DNA of 64,000 nt from SKHV01 sp963678565 (GCA_963678565.1 OY782875.1:124001-188000); one strand, 5' to 3'. Shown: positions 18,423 to 26,361, counted from the stretch's first letter. Translations and numbers: made by a program. The notes: generated by a model from the sequence alone, not told the origin.

Positions 18423-18870
18423 GATTTTAGTTATTTCATTTTTTGCCTTGTTATTAACCGGATGCAAAGGCTCTTTTTTTGAGTCGTATCAGAAAGTAAA
18501 TCCATCAGGATGGGATAAAGATAGTTTGCTGGCTTTCAACGTTGAAATTACAGATACGCTACAGGCGTATAATATGTACCTCAACATCCGCAATCAAGGC
18601 AGTTATGAGTTTAGCAATCTTTGGTTATTTGTCGATATTGTTGCGCCCGATTCAACGGCTTTGCGCGATACAATTGAAATCACTTTGGCCCAGCCCGACG
18701 GCACATGGCTTGGGAAAGGAACCAGCGGAATTTATCAATTACAATTACCCTATCGCAAGAATATAATATTCCCCTACAGTGGAGAATATTCCATAACAAT
18801 TGAGCAGGCAATGCGTTCTGAAAAATTAGAGGGCATTCAAAATATTGGAATCAAAATCGATAAAAACTAG
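18415..18870 (+). CDS. gldH: Gliding motility lipoprotein GldH
   Basis: 151 residues from ATG 18415. The frame is open further upstream within ricT, but only the ATG gives a signal peptide (MNKILVISFFALLLTGC, lipobox Cys 17). The body is beta-rich with YNMYLNIRNQGSYEFSNLWL and GTWLGKGTSGIYQLQLPY, matching GldH. GldH is needed for gliding in Flavobacterium johnsoniae, where gld mutants are also defective in chitin use. In non-gliding Bacteroidota it is kept, so it probably has an envelope or type IX secretion accessory role. The 8-base overlap with ricT implies translational coupling. Confidence 0.85.
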   Translation: MNKILVISFFALLLTGCKGSFFESYQKVNPSGWDKDSLLAFNVEITDTLQAYNMYLNIRNQGSYEFSNLWLFVDIVAPDSTALRDTIEITLAQPDGTWLGKGTSGIYQLQLPYRKNIIFPYSGEYSITIEQAMRSEKLEGIQNIGIKIDKN

Positions 18871-18878
18871 ATAAGAAA

Positions 18879-19622
18879 GTGGGGAAAAATAAACTTTCAA
18901 AATTTGCCGACATGGAACGTTTTGAGAACGTTTTACAGGTAAGTTTTCACGAGTTGGAACACAACAATCATCCAATAAAAGGAAACTGGAACAAAACTTT
19001 TTTCAAAAACAACAATCCTATTATCTTAGAACTTGGATGCGGAAAAGGCGAATACACCATTGGCTTGGCACAATTAGATCCTTCTAAAAACTACATTGGT
19101 ATCGACATCAAGGGATCTCGTATGTGGAAAGGAGCAAAGTTTGCAAGTGAAAATAAGTTAGAAAATGTTGGTTTTTTGAGAACCCATATCGAAATGATTC
19201 ATCAGTTTTTTGCACCCGGAGAAGTTGCAGAAATATGGCTCACTTTTCCCGATCCGCAAATGAAAAAAACTCGCAAAAGACTTACCTCTACTCGCTTTAT
19301 AGAACTCTACCGAAAGTTTCTAATTACAGGAGGGAATATCCATTTAAAATGCGACAGTAACTTTCAATATCAGTACACCCTTGAAATGGCAAAAGCGAAT
19401 AATTTTGAGCTAATTTCGAACAACAACAACATTTATCAAACATCTGAAATAGATCCCAAATTAGAGCTTAAAACCTATTACGAAAAGCAATGGATGGCAC
19501 GTGGCATCGATATCAAGTACATTAATTTTATCCCACACCCAAACGCGTTGGTCGAACCAGAAGTAGAGATTGAACCAGACTCGTATCGAAGCTTTGGAAG
19601 AGGAACTGTAAATGTTGATTAA
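18879..19622 (+). CDS. trmB: tRNA (guanine-N7-)-methyltransferase
   Basis: 247 residues from a GTG start (GKNKLSKFADMERFENV); an ATG 11 codons later is an alternative. The SAM-dependent Rossmann enzyme methylates G46 in the tRNA variable loop. Seen: LELGCGKGEYTIGLA (SAM binding), IGIDIKGSRMW, and the signature WLTFPDPQMKKTRKRLTS that contacts tRNA. It follows gldH by 8 bases and precedes the alkyltransferase-like gene by 10, so the three are likely one transcript. Confidence 0.93.
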   Translation: MGKNKLSKFADMERFENVLQVSFHELEHNNHPIKGNWNKTFFKNNNPIILELGCGKGEYTIGLAQLDPSKNYIGIDIKGSRMWKGAKFASENKLENVGFLRTHIEMIHQFFAPGEVAEIWLTFPDPQMKKTRKRLTSTRFIELYRKFLITGGNIHLKCDSNFQYQYTLEMAKANNFELISNNNNIYQTSEIDPKLELKTYYEKQWMARGIDIKYINFIPHPNALVEPEVEIEPDSYRSFGRGTVNVD

Positions 19623-19632
19623 ACGTGAATAA

Positions 19633-19959
19633 ATGAATGATGATTTTTTCCAAAAAGTTTATGACGTAGTCCGCAAAATCCCTTATGGAAGAATCACCAG
19701 TTATGGTGCAATAGCCCGTTACTTGGGTAGCACAAAATCGGCCCGAGTGGTTGGTTGGGCAATGAATAATTCACACAATTCAAAAGATTTTATTCCAGCG
19801 CATCGGGTTGTCAATCGAAATGGATTGCTCACCGGCAAACACTTTTTTGGTTCAGATAAAGCCATGCAAGAACTACTTGAGAATGAAGGTTTGATTATTG
19901 AAGAAGATCTTATATTAAATTTTAAAGAGAAATTCTGGGATCCGAATAAGGAATTATAA
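19633..19959 (+). CDS. Alkyltransferase-like protein (MGMT fold without active Cys)
   Basis: 108 residues. The DNA-binding domain of O6-methylguanine methyltransferase: IPYGRITSYGAIARYLG (winged helix with the Tyr and Arg used for base flipping) and FIPAHRVVNRNGLLTG. The acceptor motif PCHRV reads PAHRV, so the alkyl-accepting Cys is Ala. Such ATL proteins bind alkylated guanine and pass it to nucleotide excision repair instead of repairing it directly. The size and missing N-domain fit ATL. A strong terminator follows. Confidence 0.88.
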   Translation: MNDDFFQKVYDVVRKIPYGRITSYGAIARYLGSTKSARVVGWAMNNSHNSKDFIPAHRVVNRNGLLTGKHFFGSDKAMQELLENEGLIIEEDLILNFKEKFWDPNKEL

Positions 19960-19994
19960 AAAATCCGATCAAGTAAACTTAATCGGATTTTATT
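19960..19994 (+). terminator. Terminator after the trmB/ATL transcript
   Basis: AAAATCCGAT (19960-19969) pairs with ATCGGATTTT (19982-19991). It lies between the ATL stop and the 3' end of tRNA-His on the other strand and may serve both. Confidence 0.85.
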
Positions 19995-19997
19995 TTG

Positions 19998-20072
19998 GGT
20001 GGATGATGGGATTTGAACCCACGACCTCCGGAACCACAATCCGGCGTTCTAACCAGCTGAACTACAACCACC
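19998..20072 (-). tRNA. tRNA-His (anticodon GTG)
   Basis: Reading the minus strand from 20072, the extra G-1 precedes the acceptor strand GTGGTTG. The D-stem is GTTC/GAAC, the anticodon stem-loop CCGGA-TTGTGGT-TCCGG with anticodon GTG, and the T-arm GTGGG-TTTGAAT-CCCAT, ending in discriminator C73 at 19998. G-1 opposite C73 is the tRNA-His identity pair. The acceptor stem has one U5-U68 mismatch. CCA is not encoded. A TATATTTG box (minus strand, 20100-20107) lies just upstream. Confidence 0.93.
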
Positions 20073-20099
20073 ATGTTGCAATCTTTTTCAATTGCGGTG

Positions 20100-20107
20100 C
20101 AAATATA
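20100..20107 (-). promoter_or_regulatory. Probable -7 box of tRNA-His
   Basis: Minus strand TATATTTG, 28 bases upstream of the tRNA 5' end. A TTG lies 21 bases further upstream (20129-20131), slightly long spacing. Confidence 0.45.
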
Positions 20108-20202
20108 ATATTAATTTCAATTTATGCACAAGAGCTTCGAGAAAATTTATGCTTTAATTTAATCAATAAAAAAGGCGATCGTTTATACAATTACTTTTAT
20201 TT

Positions 20203-20210
20203 TACATTTG
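20203..20210 (+). promoter_or_regulatory. -7 box immediately before the flippase start
   Basis: TACATTTG ends 5 bases before the ATG at 20216. Initiation at the usual distance would give a leaderless or nearly leaderless mRNA. The -33 region (GTTTA near 20181) is weak. Confidence 0.45.
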
Positions 20211-20215
20211 TATAA

Positions 20216-21526
20216 ATGAAATTCTCAAGAAACATAACTAATATATCTGGGCTGCAATTATTTCAGCTAATTCGCTACTCTGCTGTAATATTAATTGGAA
20301 TTCTACTTTCAAAATCAGGAATTTCAACAGATACAATTGGTTTATATGAAAAATTTCTTCTCTTAACAGGTTTTTTCACAATTTTTTGGTCGCAAGGTTT
20401 ATTAAAAGCAATGCTTCCATTAATTGAAGAAAAAAATGAAACTGAAAAAGGAATACTGTTTGTAAATACCTTTGTATTGCTTTTTGTTATTGCAGCAATT
20501 GCAAACATATTATTATTAGTATCAAGTAATTTAATAGAATCTCTTTTATTGCATGGAAAGAAAATACCATACATTGAACTTACAATATTGTACATTTTAT
20601 TCAACGCACCTTCAATATTAACCGAGTATATTTATCTTACCCAGAATAAAGCTAGAAAAATTGTTGCGTATGGTTCAATTGTATTTACAATTCAACTCCT
20701 CTTGGTTGGGCTACCTCCATTTTTTAATTTATCAATTAAATATTCGATAATCGGACTAGTTGCTACTTCATTAATAAAATTCCTTTGGACATTCAATCTC
20801 TTATCTCATAAATCCTTTTGGAAATTTAACCCAACAATTTGGAAACATCTTTTACTGTATTCATTCCCACTTATTATTTCAACACTATTAACGACCTCTG
20901 CAAAATACATTGATGGTTTTATTATTACATCAAAATTTTCGCAATCGGAATACGCAGTATTTAGTTATGGTGCCAAAGAACTTCCATTAGTGTTATTGCT
21001 GGCAAATTCGCTAAGCCTATCAATGATTTCAAAATTTGCCTCAAATAACATTCAAAAGCATCTTATAACTTTAAAAAAGCAAGCTTCTAATTTAGGGTTA
21101 TTTTTATTCCCATTATCAGCATTTCTGATAATGCTTTCTCATTTCCTTTTTCCATTACTTTTCAATCAATCGTTTGAAGATAGTGCCACAATTTTTAACA
21201 TATATCTATTATTGATTATATGTCGTTTAATGTTTCCACAAACAATTTTATTAGGAAAGCAATTAAATAAACAATTAATGCTAGCATCATTCTTTGAATT
21301 GCTAATTAACGTATCGCTAAGCATTTGGTTTGCTACATTATTCGGTATTGTTGGAGTTGCATATGCAACAATTGTAGCCAATATCTTTGAAAAAGTTTAC
21401 TTGTCAGTTATTGTAAAGACGAAGCTGAATATTAGTATTTCTAGCTATTTCCCGTGGAAACAAAACCTATCCATGTCGATTATTTTAATAGTAATATTTT
21501 TAATTATTGAAAATATCGTCTACTGA
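20216..21526 (+). CDS. Polysaccharide/oligosaccharide flippase family membrane protein
   Basis: 436 residues with about 12 hydrophobic segments throughout, in the MOP-superfamily (Wzx/MurJ-like) pattern. Features include the N-terminal SGLQLFQLIRYSAVILIGIL and the mid-protein LLLYSFPLIISTLLTTSAKYIDGFIIT, a typical pseudo-repeat start of the second half. Such proteins flip lipid-linked sugars across the inner membrane. No glycosyltransferases are next to it. AT content and Ile/Leu/Asn codon use are higher than in neighbours, though membrane proteins are often so. The stop overlaps the next gene's start (TGATG), and that gene is a shorter relative of this one. Confidence 0.75.
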   Translation: MKFSRNITNISGLQLFQLIRYSAVILIGILLSKSGISTDTIGLYEKFLLLTGFFTIFWSQGLLKAMLPLIEEKNETEKGILFVNTFVLLFVIAAIANILLLVSSNLIESLLLHGKKIPYIELTILYILFNAPSILTEYIYLTQNKARKIVAYGSIVFTIQLLLVGLPPFFNLSIKYSIIGLVATSLIKFLWTFNLLSHKSFWKFNPTIWKHLLLYSFPLIISTLLTTSAKYIDGFIITSKFSQSEYAVFSYGAKELPLVLLLANSLSLSMISKFASNNIQKHLITLKKQASNLGLFLFPLSAFLIMLSHFLFPLLFNQSFEDSATIFNIYLLLIICRLMFPQTILLGKQLNKQLMLASFFELLINVSLSIWFATLFGIVGVAYATIVANIFEKVYLSVIVKTKLNISISSYFPWKQNLSMSIILIVIFLIIENIVY

Positions 21527-22398
21527 TGAAATGGAATAAAGAAACTAGCTTGTTCAATTTTCGTTTTCAAATACACAAAATAATATTAATAAAATCACTT
21601 TTAATATCGGTTCTCTCAATCACATTATTGAATTATGGGAACAACTTTTACTTAATATCAAAAATCGAGATAACAGATCTCGTTATAAGCACATTATCTT
21701 ATTTCTTCATTTCTCTTAAAATATGGAAACTAAAATCAATAAATTCGGCCCTGTTTTTATTCTTTGAATTGAATTTATTCATTATTGGTTATTGGATCAT
21801 TTATCTATTATGCCCAATAGAAGAGTTTATATATTATCGAATTGTTTTCAGAGAGTTTCCATTGATATTGCTATTAGGTCACATTGCAACTAAAGATGCT
21901 CTACTAAATATTCGAGAAATAAACATTAATTCGAGACTTTCAGAAATGAAATCTGAAATTTATCGTTTAATCTTTCGATTCCTTCCTTTAAATTCTATTG
22001 CACTTATACTTTCACCCTTAATATTGAATTCATACTTAGATACAAAGTGCATTGATATGAAATCTAGCGTATCAATATATTTGCTACTTGTAATAGCAAG
22101 AATTATTTTCACAGAAAATTTATTAAATGCCTTAAATCAAAAAAGGATATTAGCTATCGCTTCAATTCTTCAATCATTAACTACTATTGTATTGGGGATA
22201 GGGTTTACAAAATATTTGGGGTCAAGCGGCATGGCTATATCACTTTTAGTTGCAATATTTATAGCAAAAATATTCACTATTTTTAAATTGAATAGTATGA
22301 AAATTAGCTTAGAGGAATATTTTCCAACTACTCAATATTTAATTTTTACGGTCTTGCTAATTATGGCATTTATTTTTGTTGAATTTGAAATTATTTAG
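21526..22398 (+). CDS. Shorter flippase-like membrane protein, paralogue of the preceding gene
   Basis: 290 residues, about 8 hydrophobic segments. I recognise no named family directly, but by eye it aligns with residues from about 150 to the end of the upstream flippase. FIYYRIVFREFPLILLLG matches YAVFSYGAKELPLVLLLA, SIYLLLVIARIIF matches NIYLLLIICRLMF, and KISLEEYFPTTQYL matches NISISSYFPWKQNL at the same distance from the end. The first four or so helices are missing. Translation is coupled to the upstream gene through a 1-base overlap. It could be a partner subunit or a degenerating duplicate; the intact frame favours a functional protein. Confidence 0.6.
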   Translation: MKWNKETSLFNFRFQIHKIILIKSLLISVLSITLLNYGNNFYLISKIEITDLVISTLSYFFISLKIWKLKSINSALFLFFELNLFIIGYWIIYLLCPIEEFIYYRIVFREFPLILLLGHIATKDALLNIREININSRLSEMKSEIYRLIFRFLPLNSIALILSPLILNSYLDTKCIDMKSSVSIYLLLVIARIIFTENLLNALNQKRILAIASILQSLTTIVLGIGFTKYLGSSGMAISLLVAIFIAKIFTIFKLNSMKISLEEYFPTTQYLIFTVLLIMAFIFVEFEII

Positions 22399-22400
22399 AA

Positions 22401-23099
22401 ATGGATTTTCTACTCGATAACGAAGAAACGGAACAAATTTTCAAGAAAATAGTAAGTGAAATTCCAACAATGAAAAATGGAATTGCGGTTGAAGGAATGC
22501 AAAAACGAGGAATTACTTATGAAACCAATTGGGGCGTTTCGACAGTTAATCTGAAAGAATTTGCACAGCATTTTGAACCCAATCATTTATTGGCATTAAA
22601 ACTTTGGAATAAAGGCTGGCGCGAAACAAAAATACTAGCATCATTGCTTGAAGAGCCCAACCAAATTAACGAAGACCAGATGGATTTCTGGCTAAAAACC
22701 TCCGAACAACCCGAAGTGGTAGAACAATTGGTGATGAATATTTTCACGAAAACACCAATGGCCTTGGCTAAAGCTTTTGAATATTGTAGAGGGAAAAAAT
22801 TTACGGTAAAATATGCCGGATTACTTATGATTGGTCGTTTGGCACTCACTTCAAAAAACGACATTGATGAAATGTTTGAGCCCGCATTTGAATTGATGCT
22901 TCCGCTGGCAAAGGATGAAAAACTGACAACAATTGTTTATCGGACAAGCTGTCAGTTAGCCAGAAGGAGCAACTACCTTTTAGATGCAGCATCGGCTTTT
23001 GCATTGGAACTTACAGATTATGAGATCACTACAGCAAAAAAACTAGGCGAAGAGTTAAAGGAAGAGTTAAGTAGTGATTTCTATTTATCAAAATCGTAG
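22401..23099 (+). CDS. DNA alkylation repair (AlkD-like) HEAT-repeat protein
   Basis: 232 residues, starting 2 bases after the short flippase-like gene. All-helical, with MQKRGITYETNWGVSTVNL, NHLLALKLWNKGWRETKILA and INEDQMDFWL, the pattern of AlkC/AlkD-like DNA glycosylases built from HEAT-like repeats. The family excises N3- and N7-alkylated bases or binds them. This copy is shorter and more divergent than typical AlkD, so catalytic activity is uncertain. A second, decayed gene of the family is at about 33.8-34.5 kb. The tight spacing suggests co-transcription with the flippase pair, though no functional link is apparent. Confidence 0.65.
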   Translation: MDFLLDNEETEQIFKKIVSEIPTMKNGIAVEGMQKRGITYETNWGVSTVNLKEFAQHFEPNHLLALKLWNKGWRETKILASLLEEPNQINEDQMDFWLKTSEQPEVVEQLVMNIFTKTPMALAKAFEYCRGKKFTVKYAGLLMIGRLALTSKNDIDEMFEPAFELMLPLAKDEKLTTIVYRTSCQLARRSNYLLDAASAFALELTDYEITTAKKLGEELKEELSSDFYLSKS

Positions 23100-23125
23100 T
23101 TAAAATCTGTTAAAATTGGATAGTT

Positions 23126-23142
23126 TGCACATTTATTGTGCA
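23126..23142. promoter_or_regulatory. Inverted repeat upstream of the Bax-inhibitor-1 family gene
   Basis: TGCACA and TGTGCA flank 5 bases (TTTAT), 31 bases before the ATG at 23173. It is too short for a terminator and is a possible operator or 5'-UTR hairpin. Confidence 0.3.
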
Positions 23143-23172
23143 TTTTGACTTAAAATTATAAATATAAAGTCG

Positions 23173-23946
23173 ATGAATTTAACTCAAACATCCAATCCAG
23201 TTTTTGGTAAAAATACGTTTCAACGAGCTGCTTCAGAATACAGCAACGAAACAATGACGGTTAGTGGAGCGATTAACAAAACCGCTTTAATGGTTCTATT
23301 TGTTTTAGCCTCGGCATTTTACACTTGGCAACAATTTTTTGAAGTATATACTCCAGGAAATCCAGTAGCAGCAGTTAGCGCAATCAAATCGTTAATGCTG
23401 ATTGGTGGTATTGGTGGGTTCATAGTTGCAATTATCACTTCTTTTTCGCCTAAAAGTGCTCCTTTTTTAACACCAATCTACGCCATTCTAGAAGGAATGT
23501 TTCTGGGTGGAATTTCAGCCACCTTCGAGGCACAATATCCAGGATTGGTTATGCGTGCAGTAGCTTTAACCTTCGGTGTATTTTTAAGCATGCTATTTAT
23601 CTATCGTCAAAGAATAATTAAGGTTGATGGTAAATTCCGACGAGGAATGTTTGCAGCACTCGGAGGACTAATGGCTGTTTATTTGGTTAGTTGGATTGCT
23701 CAAATGTTTGGAGCCGAAATGGCATTTCTGTATGGTGGTGGCACTTTTGGTATCGGATTCAGCTTAATTGTTGTCGGGATTTCAGCATTTAGCCTTTTAC
23801 TCGATTTCGACTTTATCGAACGCGGAGCAGCTTCTGGAGCGCCAAAACAAATGGAATGGTACAGCGTATTTGGCTTACTTGTTTCGCTGGTTTGGTTGTA
23901 TATTAATATCCTCAGATTATTATCATCATTCGCTCGCAGAGACTAA
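23173..23946 (+). CDS. Bax inhibitor-1/YccA family membrane protein
   Basis: 257 residues. An N-terminal cytoplasmic tail (about 45 residues) is followed by seven hydrophobic helices, as in TMBIM/YccA proteins. Recognisable are TPIYAILEGMFLGGISATFE and the last-helix Asp-rich LLLDFDFIERGAASGAPKQM, the region carrying the paired Asp pH sensor in BsYetJ. Bacterial members are inner-membrane proteins: BsYetJ leaks Ca2+ in a pH-dependent manner and E. coli YccA inhibits FtsH. Which applies here is unknown. It appears monocistronic, with no neighbour within 70 bases on either side. Confidence 0.88.
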   Translation: MNLTQTSNPVFGKNTFQRAASEYSNETMTVSGAINKTALMVLFVLASAFYTWQQFFEVYTPGNPVAAVSAIKSLMLIGGIGGFIVAIITSFSPKSAPFLTPIYAILEGMFLGGISATFEAQYPGLVMRAVALTFGVFLSMLFIYRQRIIKVDGKFRRGMFAALGGLMAVYLVSWIAQMFGAEMAFLYGGGTFGIGFSLIVVGISAFSLLLDFDFIERGAASGAPKQMEWYSVFGLLVSLVWLYINILRLLSSFARRD

Positions 23947-24057
23947 GCTATTCTAAAAGAATATTTTGAAAGTAAGAATATTTTGTATCTTTCACTGAAA
24001 TTTTGAACAAATGCGATAAATATTTGAAGCAGATGCTTCCAATATAAACCAAACCGA

Positions 24058-25224
24058 ATGAAACTGCTTGAAGTAAAAGGTAATAAAACGAAAAATCTTT
24101 TTCACAAATTACCTCGTATTCTATATAAAAACGATAAAAATTATGCTTGCCAGCTAAAAAGTATGGTGGAGGATAATTTCAATATCGAAAAAAATTCATT
24201 CTATCAACACGGAAAAGCAACTCGTTGGGTTTTATTAGACAACAAAGGCAAACCCATTGGCAGAATAGCTGCATTTATAGATGATGAAAAATGTAATGTA
24301 TTTGATCAACCTACCGGAAACATAGGTTTTTTCGAATGCATCAACGATAAAGAAGCCTCATCAATTCTATTTGATACAGCCAAAGAATGGCTAAGTAAAA
24401 ATGGAATGGAAGCGATGGATGGCCCTGCCAACATGGGCGAAAACTATATGAATCATGGTTTGCTTGTAATGGGCTTTTCGCCTCAAGGTTTCGGGATGCC
24501 CTACAATCATCCTTATTATCTTGAGCTTTTCGAGCATTACGGTTTTAAAGTTTATTACGAACAATATTGTTACCATTTAGATTATCAGCAATCTTTTCCT
24601 GAGCGATTTTGGAAAATTGCAGAATGGGTTAACAAGAAACCTCAATATAGCTTCAAACATTTCGAATGGAATAAAGTAGACAAATTTATCGAAGACTTTG
24701 CAGTGGTTTATGATGCAGCATGGAGTAAACACGAGCATTACAAACCGCTGGATAGAACAGAGCTGGATAATTTTATTAAATCGTCGAAAATGCTACTCGA
24801 TCCAGAATTTGTTTGGTTCGCCTACGATAAAGAAACACCGATTGCCCTTTTTGTGATGATTCCCGATTTTAATGAAGCCCTACGACACATTAAAAATGGT
24901 AAGCTTAATCCTTGGAATATTCTTAAACTGAAGAATTTTATAAAGAACAATAAATTCACGCGAGCGCGTATCTTCATCATGGGAGTAGCAGCCACCCATC
25001 AACGTTCGGGCATTGAATCGGCAATTTTCTATGAAATAGATAGGCACGTGATGCCAAATAAACCAAATATTAAAGAGTTTGAGCTTTCGTGGGCCGGAGA
25101 CTTTAATCCCAAAATTATTTCATTGTACAAATCAACTGGAGCTAAACATACCAAAACACATTACCAAATGCGGTATTTATTTGATAGAAACAAGCAATTT
25201 GAGCGGGCAAAAATTATTGATTGA
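24058..25224 (+). CDS. GNAT-like N-acetyltransferase family protein
   Basis: 388 residues, no signal peptide. The N-terminal domain contains GRIAAFIDDEKCNVFDQPTG and GNIGFFECINDKEASSILFD, a GNAT-like beta-bulge region. NGMEAMDGPANMGENYMNHG and GFGMPYNHPYYLELFEHYGF are strongly conserved in a large Bacteroidota family often mis-named GTP cyclohydrolase. The C-terminal half looks like a second GNAT-type fold (IFIMGVAATHQRSGIESAIF, an acetyl-CoA-binding-like turn). Substrate unknown. The upstream region holds a palindrome (24024-24042) that could bind a regulator. Confidence 0.65.
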   Translation: MKLLEVKGNKTKNLFHKLPRILYKNDKNYACQLKSMVEDNFNIEKNSFYQHGKATRWVLLDNKGKPIGRIAAFIDDEKCNVFDQPTGNIGFFECINDKEASSILFDTAKEWLSKNGMEAMDGPANMGENYMNHGLLVMGFSPQGFGMPYNHPYYLELFEHYGFKVYYEQYCYHLDYQQSFPERFWKIAEWVNKKPQYSFKHFEWNKVDKFIEDFAVVYDAAWSKHEHYKPLDRTELDNFIKSSKMLLDPEFVWFAYDKETPIALFVMIPDFNEALRHIKNGKLNPWNILKLKNFIKNNKFTRARIFIMGVAATHQRSGIESAIFYEIDRHVMPNKPNIKEFELSWAGDFNPKIISLYKSTGAKHTKTHYQMRYLFDRNKQFERAKIID

Positions 25225-25267
25225 AAGTTTTTTAGCGATTTTAACAACATTTTGTTGAAAAATATTT

Positions 25268-25296
25268 TTTGTATTAAAAACGAATCTCTATCTTTG
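25268..25296 (+). promoter_or_regulatory. Promoter of ribosomal protein L31
   Basis: TTTG (25268-25271), 17 bases, then TATCTTTG (25289-25296). The predicted leader is about 35 bases, consistent with a strong ribosomal-protein promoter. Confidence 0.7.
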
Positions 25297-25334
25297 CCAC
25301 CCGATTAGAATTAAAGGATTAAAAGCGCAATAAA

Positions 25335-25592
25335 ATGAAACAAGGAATACACCCAGATAATTATCGTTTGGTAGCGTTCAAAGATATGTCGAACGATGAA
25401 GTAGTGATTACTCGTTCAACTGCAGCAACGAAAGAGACAATTGAGATTGATGGTGTTGAATACCCATTATTCAAAATGGAGATCTCAAGTTCTTCACACC
25501 CATTCTACACTGGTAAGATGAAGTTAGTAGATACTGCCGGACGCGTTGATAAGTTTATGAACCGCTATAAAAAGCACATGGATAATCGCTAA
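25335..25592 (+). CDS. rpmE2: 50S ribosomal protein L31 type B
   Basis: 85 residues. The start MKQGIHPDNYRLVAFKDMSN, the central SSSSHPFYTGK and DTAGRVDKFMNRYKK are diagnostic for bL31. The CxxC pairs of the zinc-binding type are absent, so this is the Cys-minus (zinc-independent) form. In many bacteria that form is induced by zinc starvation; here it has an ordinary strong promoter with no visible Zur box, so it may be the only L31. It ends in a strong terminator. Confidence 0.96.
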   Translation: MKQGIHPDNYRLVAFKDMSNDEVVITRSTAATKETIEIDGVEYPLFKMEISSSSHPFYTGKMKLVDTAGRVDKFMNRYKKHMDNR

Positions 25593-25610
25593 GAAGAAAT
25601 TTACAGATAT

Positions 25611-25645
25611 AAAAAAAGCATTGCTCAATGAGTAATGCTTTTTTT
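25611..25645. terminator. Bidirectional terminator between rpmE2 and the tetR-type gene
   Basis: AAAAAAAGCATT (25611-25622) pairs with AATGCTTTTTTT (25634-25645), with an inner CTC/GAG extension. It has A/T runs on both sides and lies between convergent genes. Confidence 0.9.
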
Positions 25646-25667
25646 ATTGGTATAATATTCAATAAAA

Positions 25668-26273
25668 TTAATCGCGTTTCATAATACCATAACAAAGAAT
25701 ACGCACAAAACTATCAACAGTAGTAATCAAGTCAAACGATCCATAGTTTCCTGCAGTTAATGGCATTTCTAATCCTTTAATAGCAGTTGTAATTCCGAGT
25801 GCTGTTAAATTTAAATCATCGATGTGGAATTTATCACGACGCACTCCTTCGATTAGAATTCGCTTAATCATTCGGATTTCGTCGTTGGCATTCTTCTTTT
25901 TAATTTCTTCGATAAACCCAATTGCGGTAACATCATTTTCAAGCGCATTGTACAAATTAGCCAATTGCCTAAAAGTAGTAAGCTTTGTAAGAATATACTC
26001 TCGAAGTTTTTCTTCCGGATCTAAGGATCGAAATACAACTTTTTCAAGCGCCTGCTTTAAAATATCAACCTCTTTAATTATTACTGCCTGAAAAAGATCT
26101 TCTTTACTGCTAAAATAGTAGTACAACGAACTTTTTCCTTTCCTTACGGCATTGGCAATGTCATCAAGTGTGGTTTTTTTATAGCCAAACTTACTGAAGA
26201 TCTCCTGTGCAATTTCTAATATAGCTTCTCGATTAAGATCTTTTTTATTGGCTCCGTTATCGGCTAATCCCAT
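25668..26273 (-). CDS. TetR/AcrR family transcriptional regulator
   Basis: 201 residues. The N-terminal helix-turn-helix (AILEIAQEIFSKFGYKKT, then LDDIANAVRKGKSSLYYYF) is typical TetR; the C-terminal ligand-binding part is not conserved enough to name a ligand. It likely represses genes elsewhere, since no transporter or enzyme gene is divergently adjacent; the next gene upstream on the same strand is efp. Binding site and effector are not visible. Confidence 0.9.
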   Translation of the reverse strand: MGLADNGANKKDLNREAILEIAQEIFSKFGYKKTTLDDIANAVRKGKSSLYYYFSSKEDLFQAVIIKEVDILKQALEKVVFRSLDPEEKLREYILTKLTTFRQLANLYNALENDVTAIGFIEEIKKKNANDEIRMIKRILIEGVRRDKFHIDDLNLTALGITTAIKGLEMPLTAGNYGSFDLITTVDSFVRILCYGIMKRD

Positions 26274-26327
26274 AGCAATTTTGGTTTTGAAAAGGAAGTT
26301 ACAATATAATAAATGTCTGAAACAAAC

Positions 26328-26349
26328 AAAAGCCTTCTTTTAGAAGGCT
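26328..26349 (-). terminator. Terminator of efp
   Basis: AGCCTTCT (26331-26338) pairs with AGAAGGCT (26342-26349). On the minus strand it is followed by TTTTGTTTG, and it sits 13 bases past the efp stop. Confidence 0.75.
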
Positions 26350-26361
26350 CTTAAGTTTGTT

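Noticed and set aside
20003..20215. 70-codon plus-strand frame over the tRNA-His gene
   Set aside because: The sequence is explained by the tRNA on the minus strand and the promoter region of the flippase gene.
20000..22400. Integrated island at the tRNA-His gene carrying the flippases
   Set aside because: The flippase genes lie at the tRNA 5' side, whereas integration is normally at the 3' end. I saw no integrase and no repeated tRNA end; only higher AT content supports transfer.
23100..24057. CRISPR-like or satellite repeats around the Bax-inhibitor-1 family gene
   Set aside because: Only two short direct repeats and small palindromes exist; there is no regular repeat-spacer pattern anywhere in the window.
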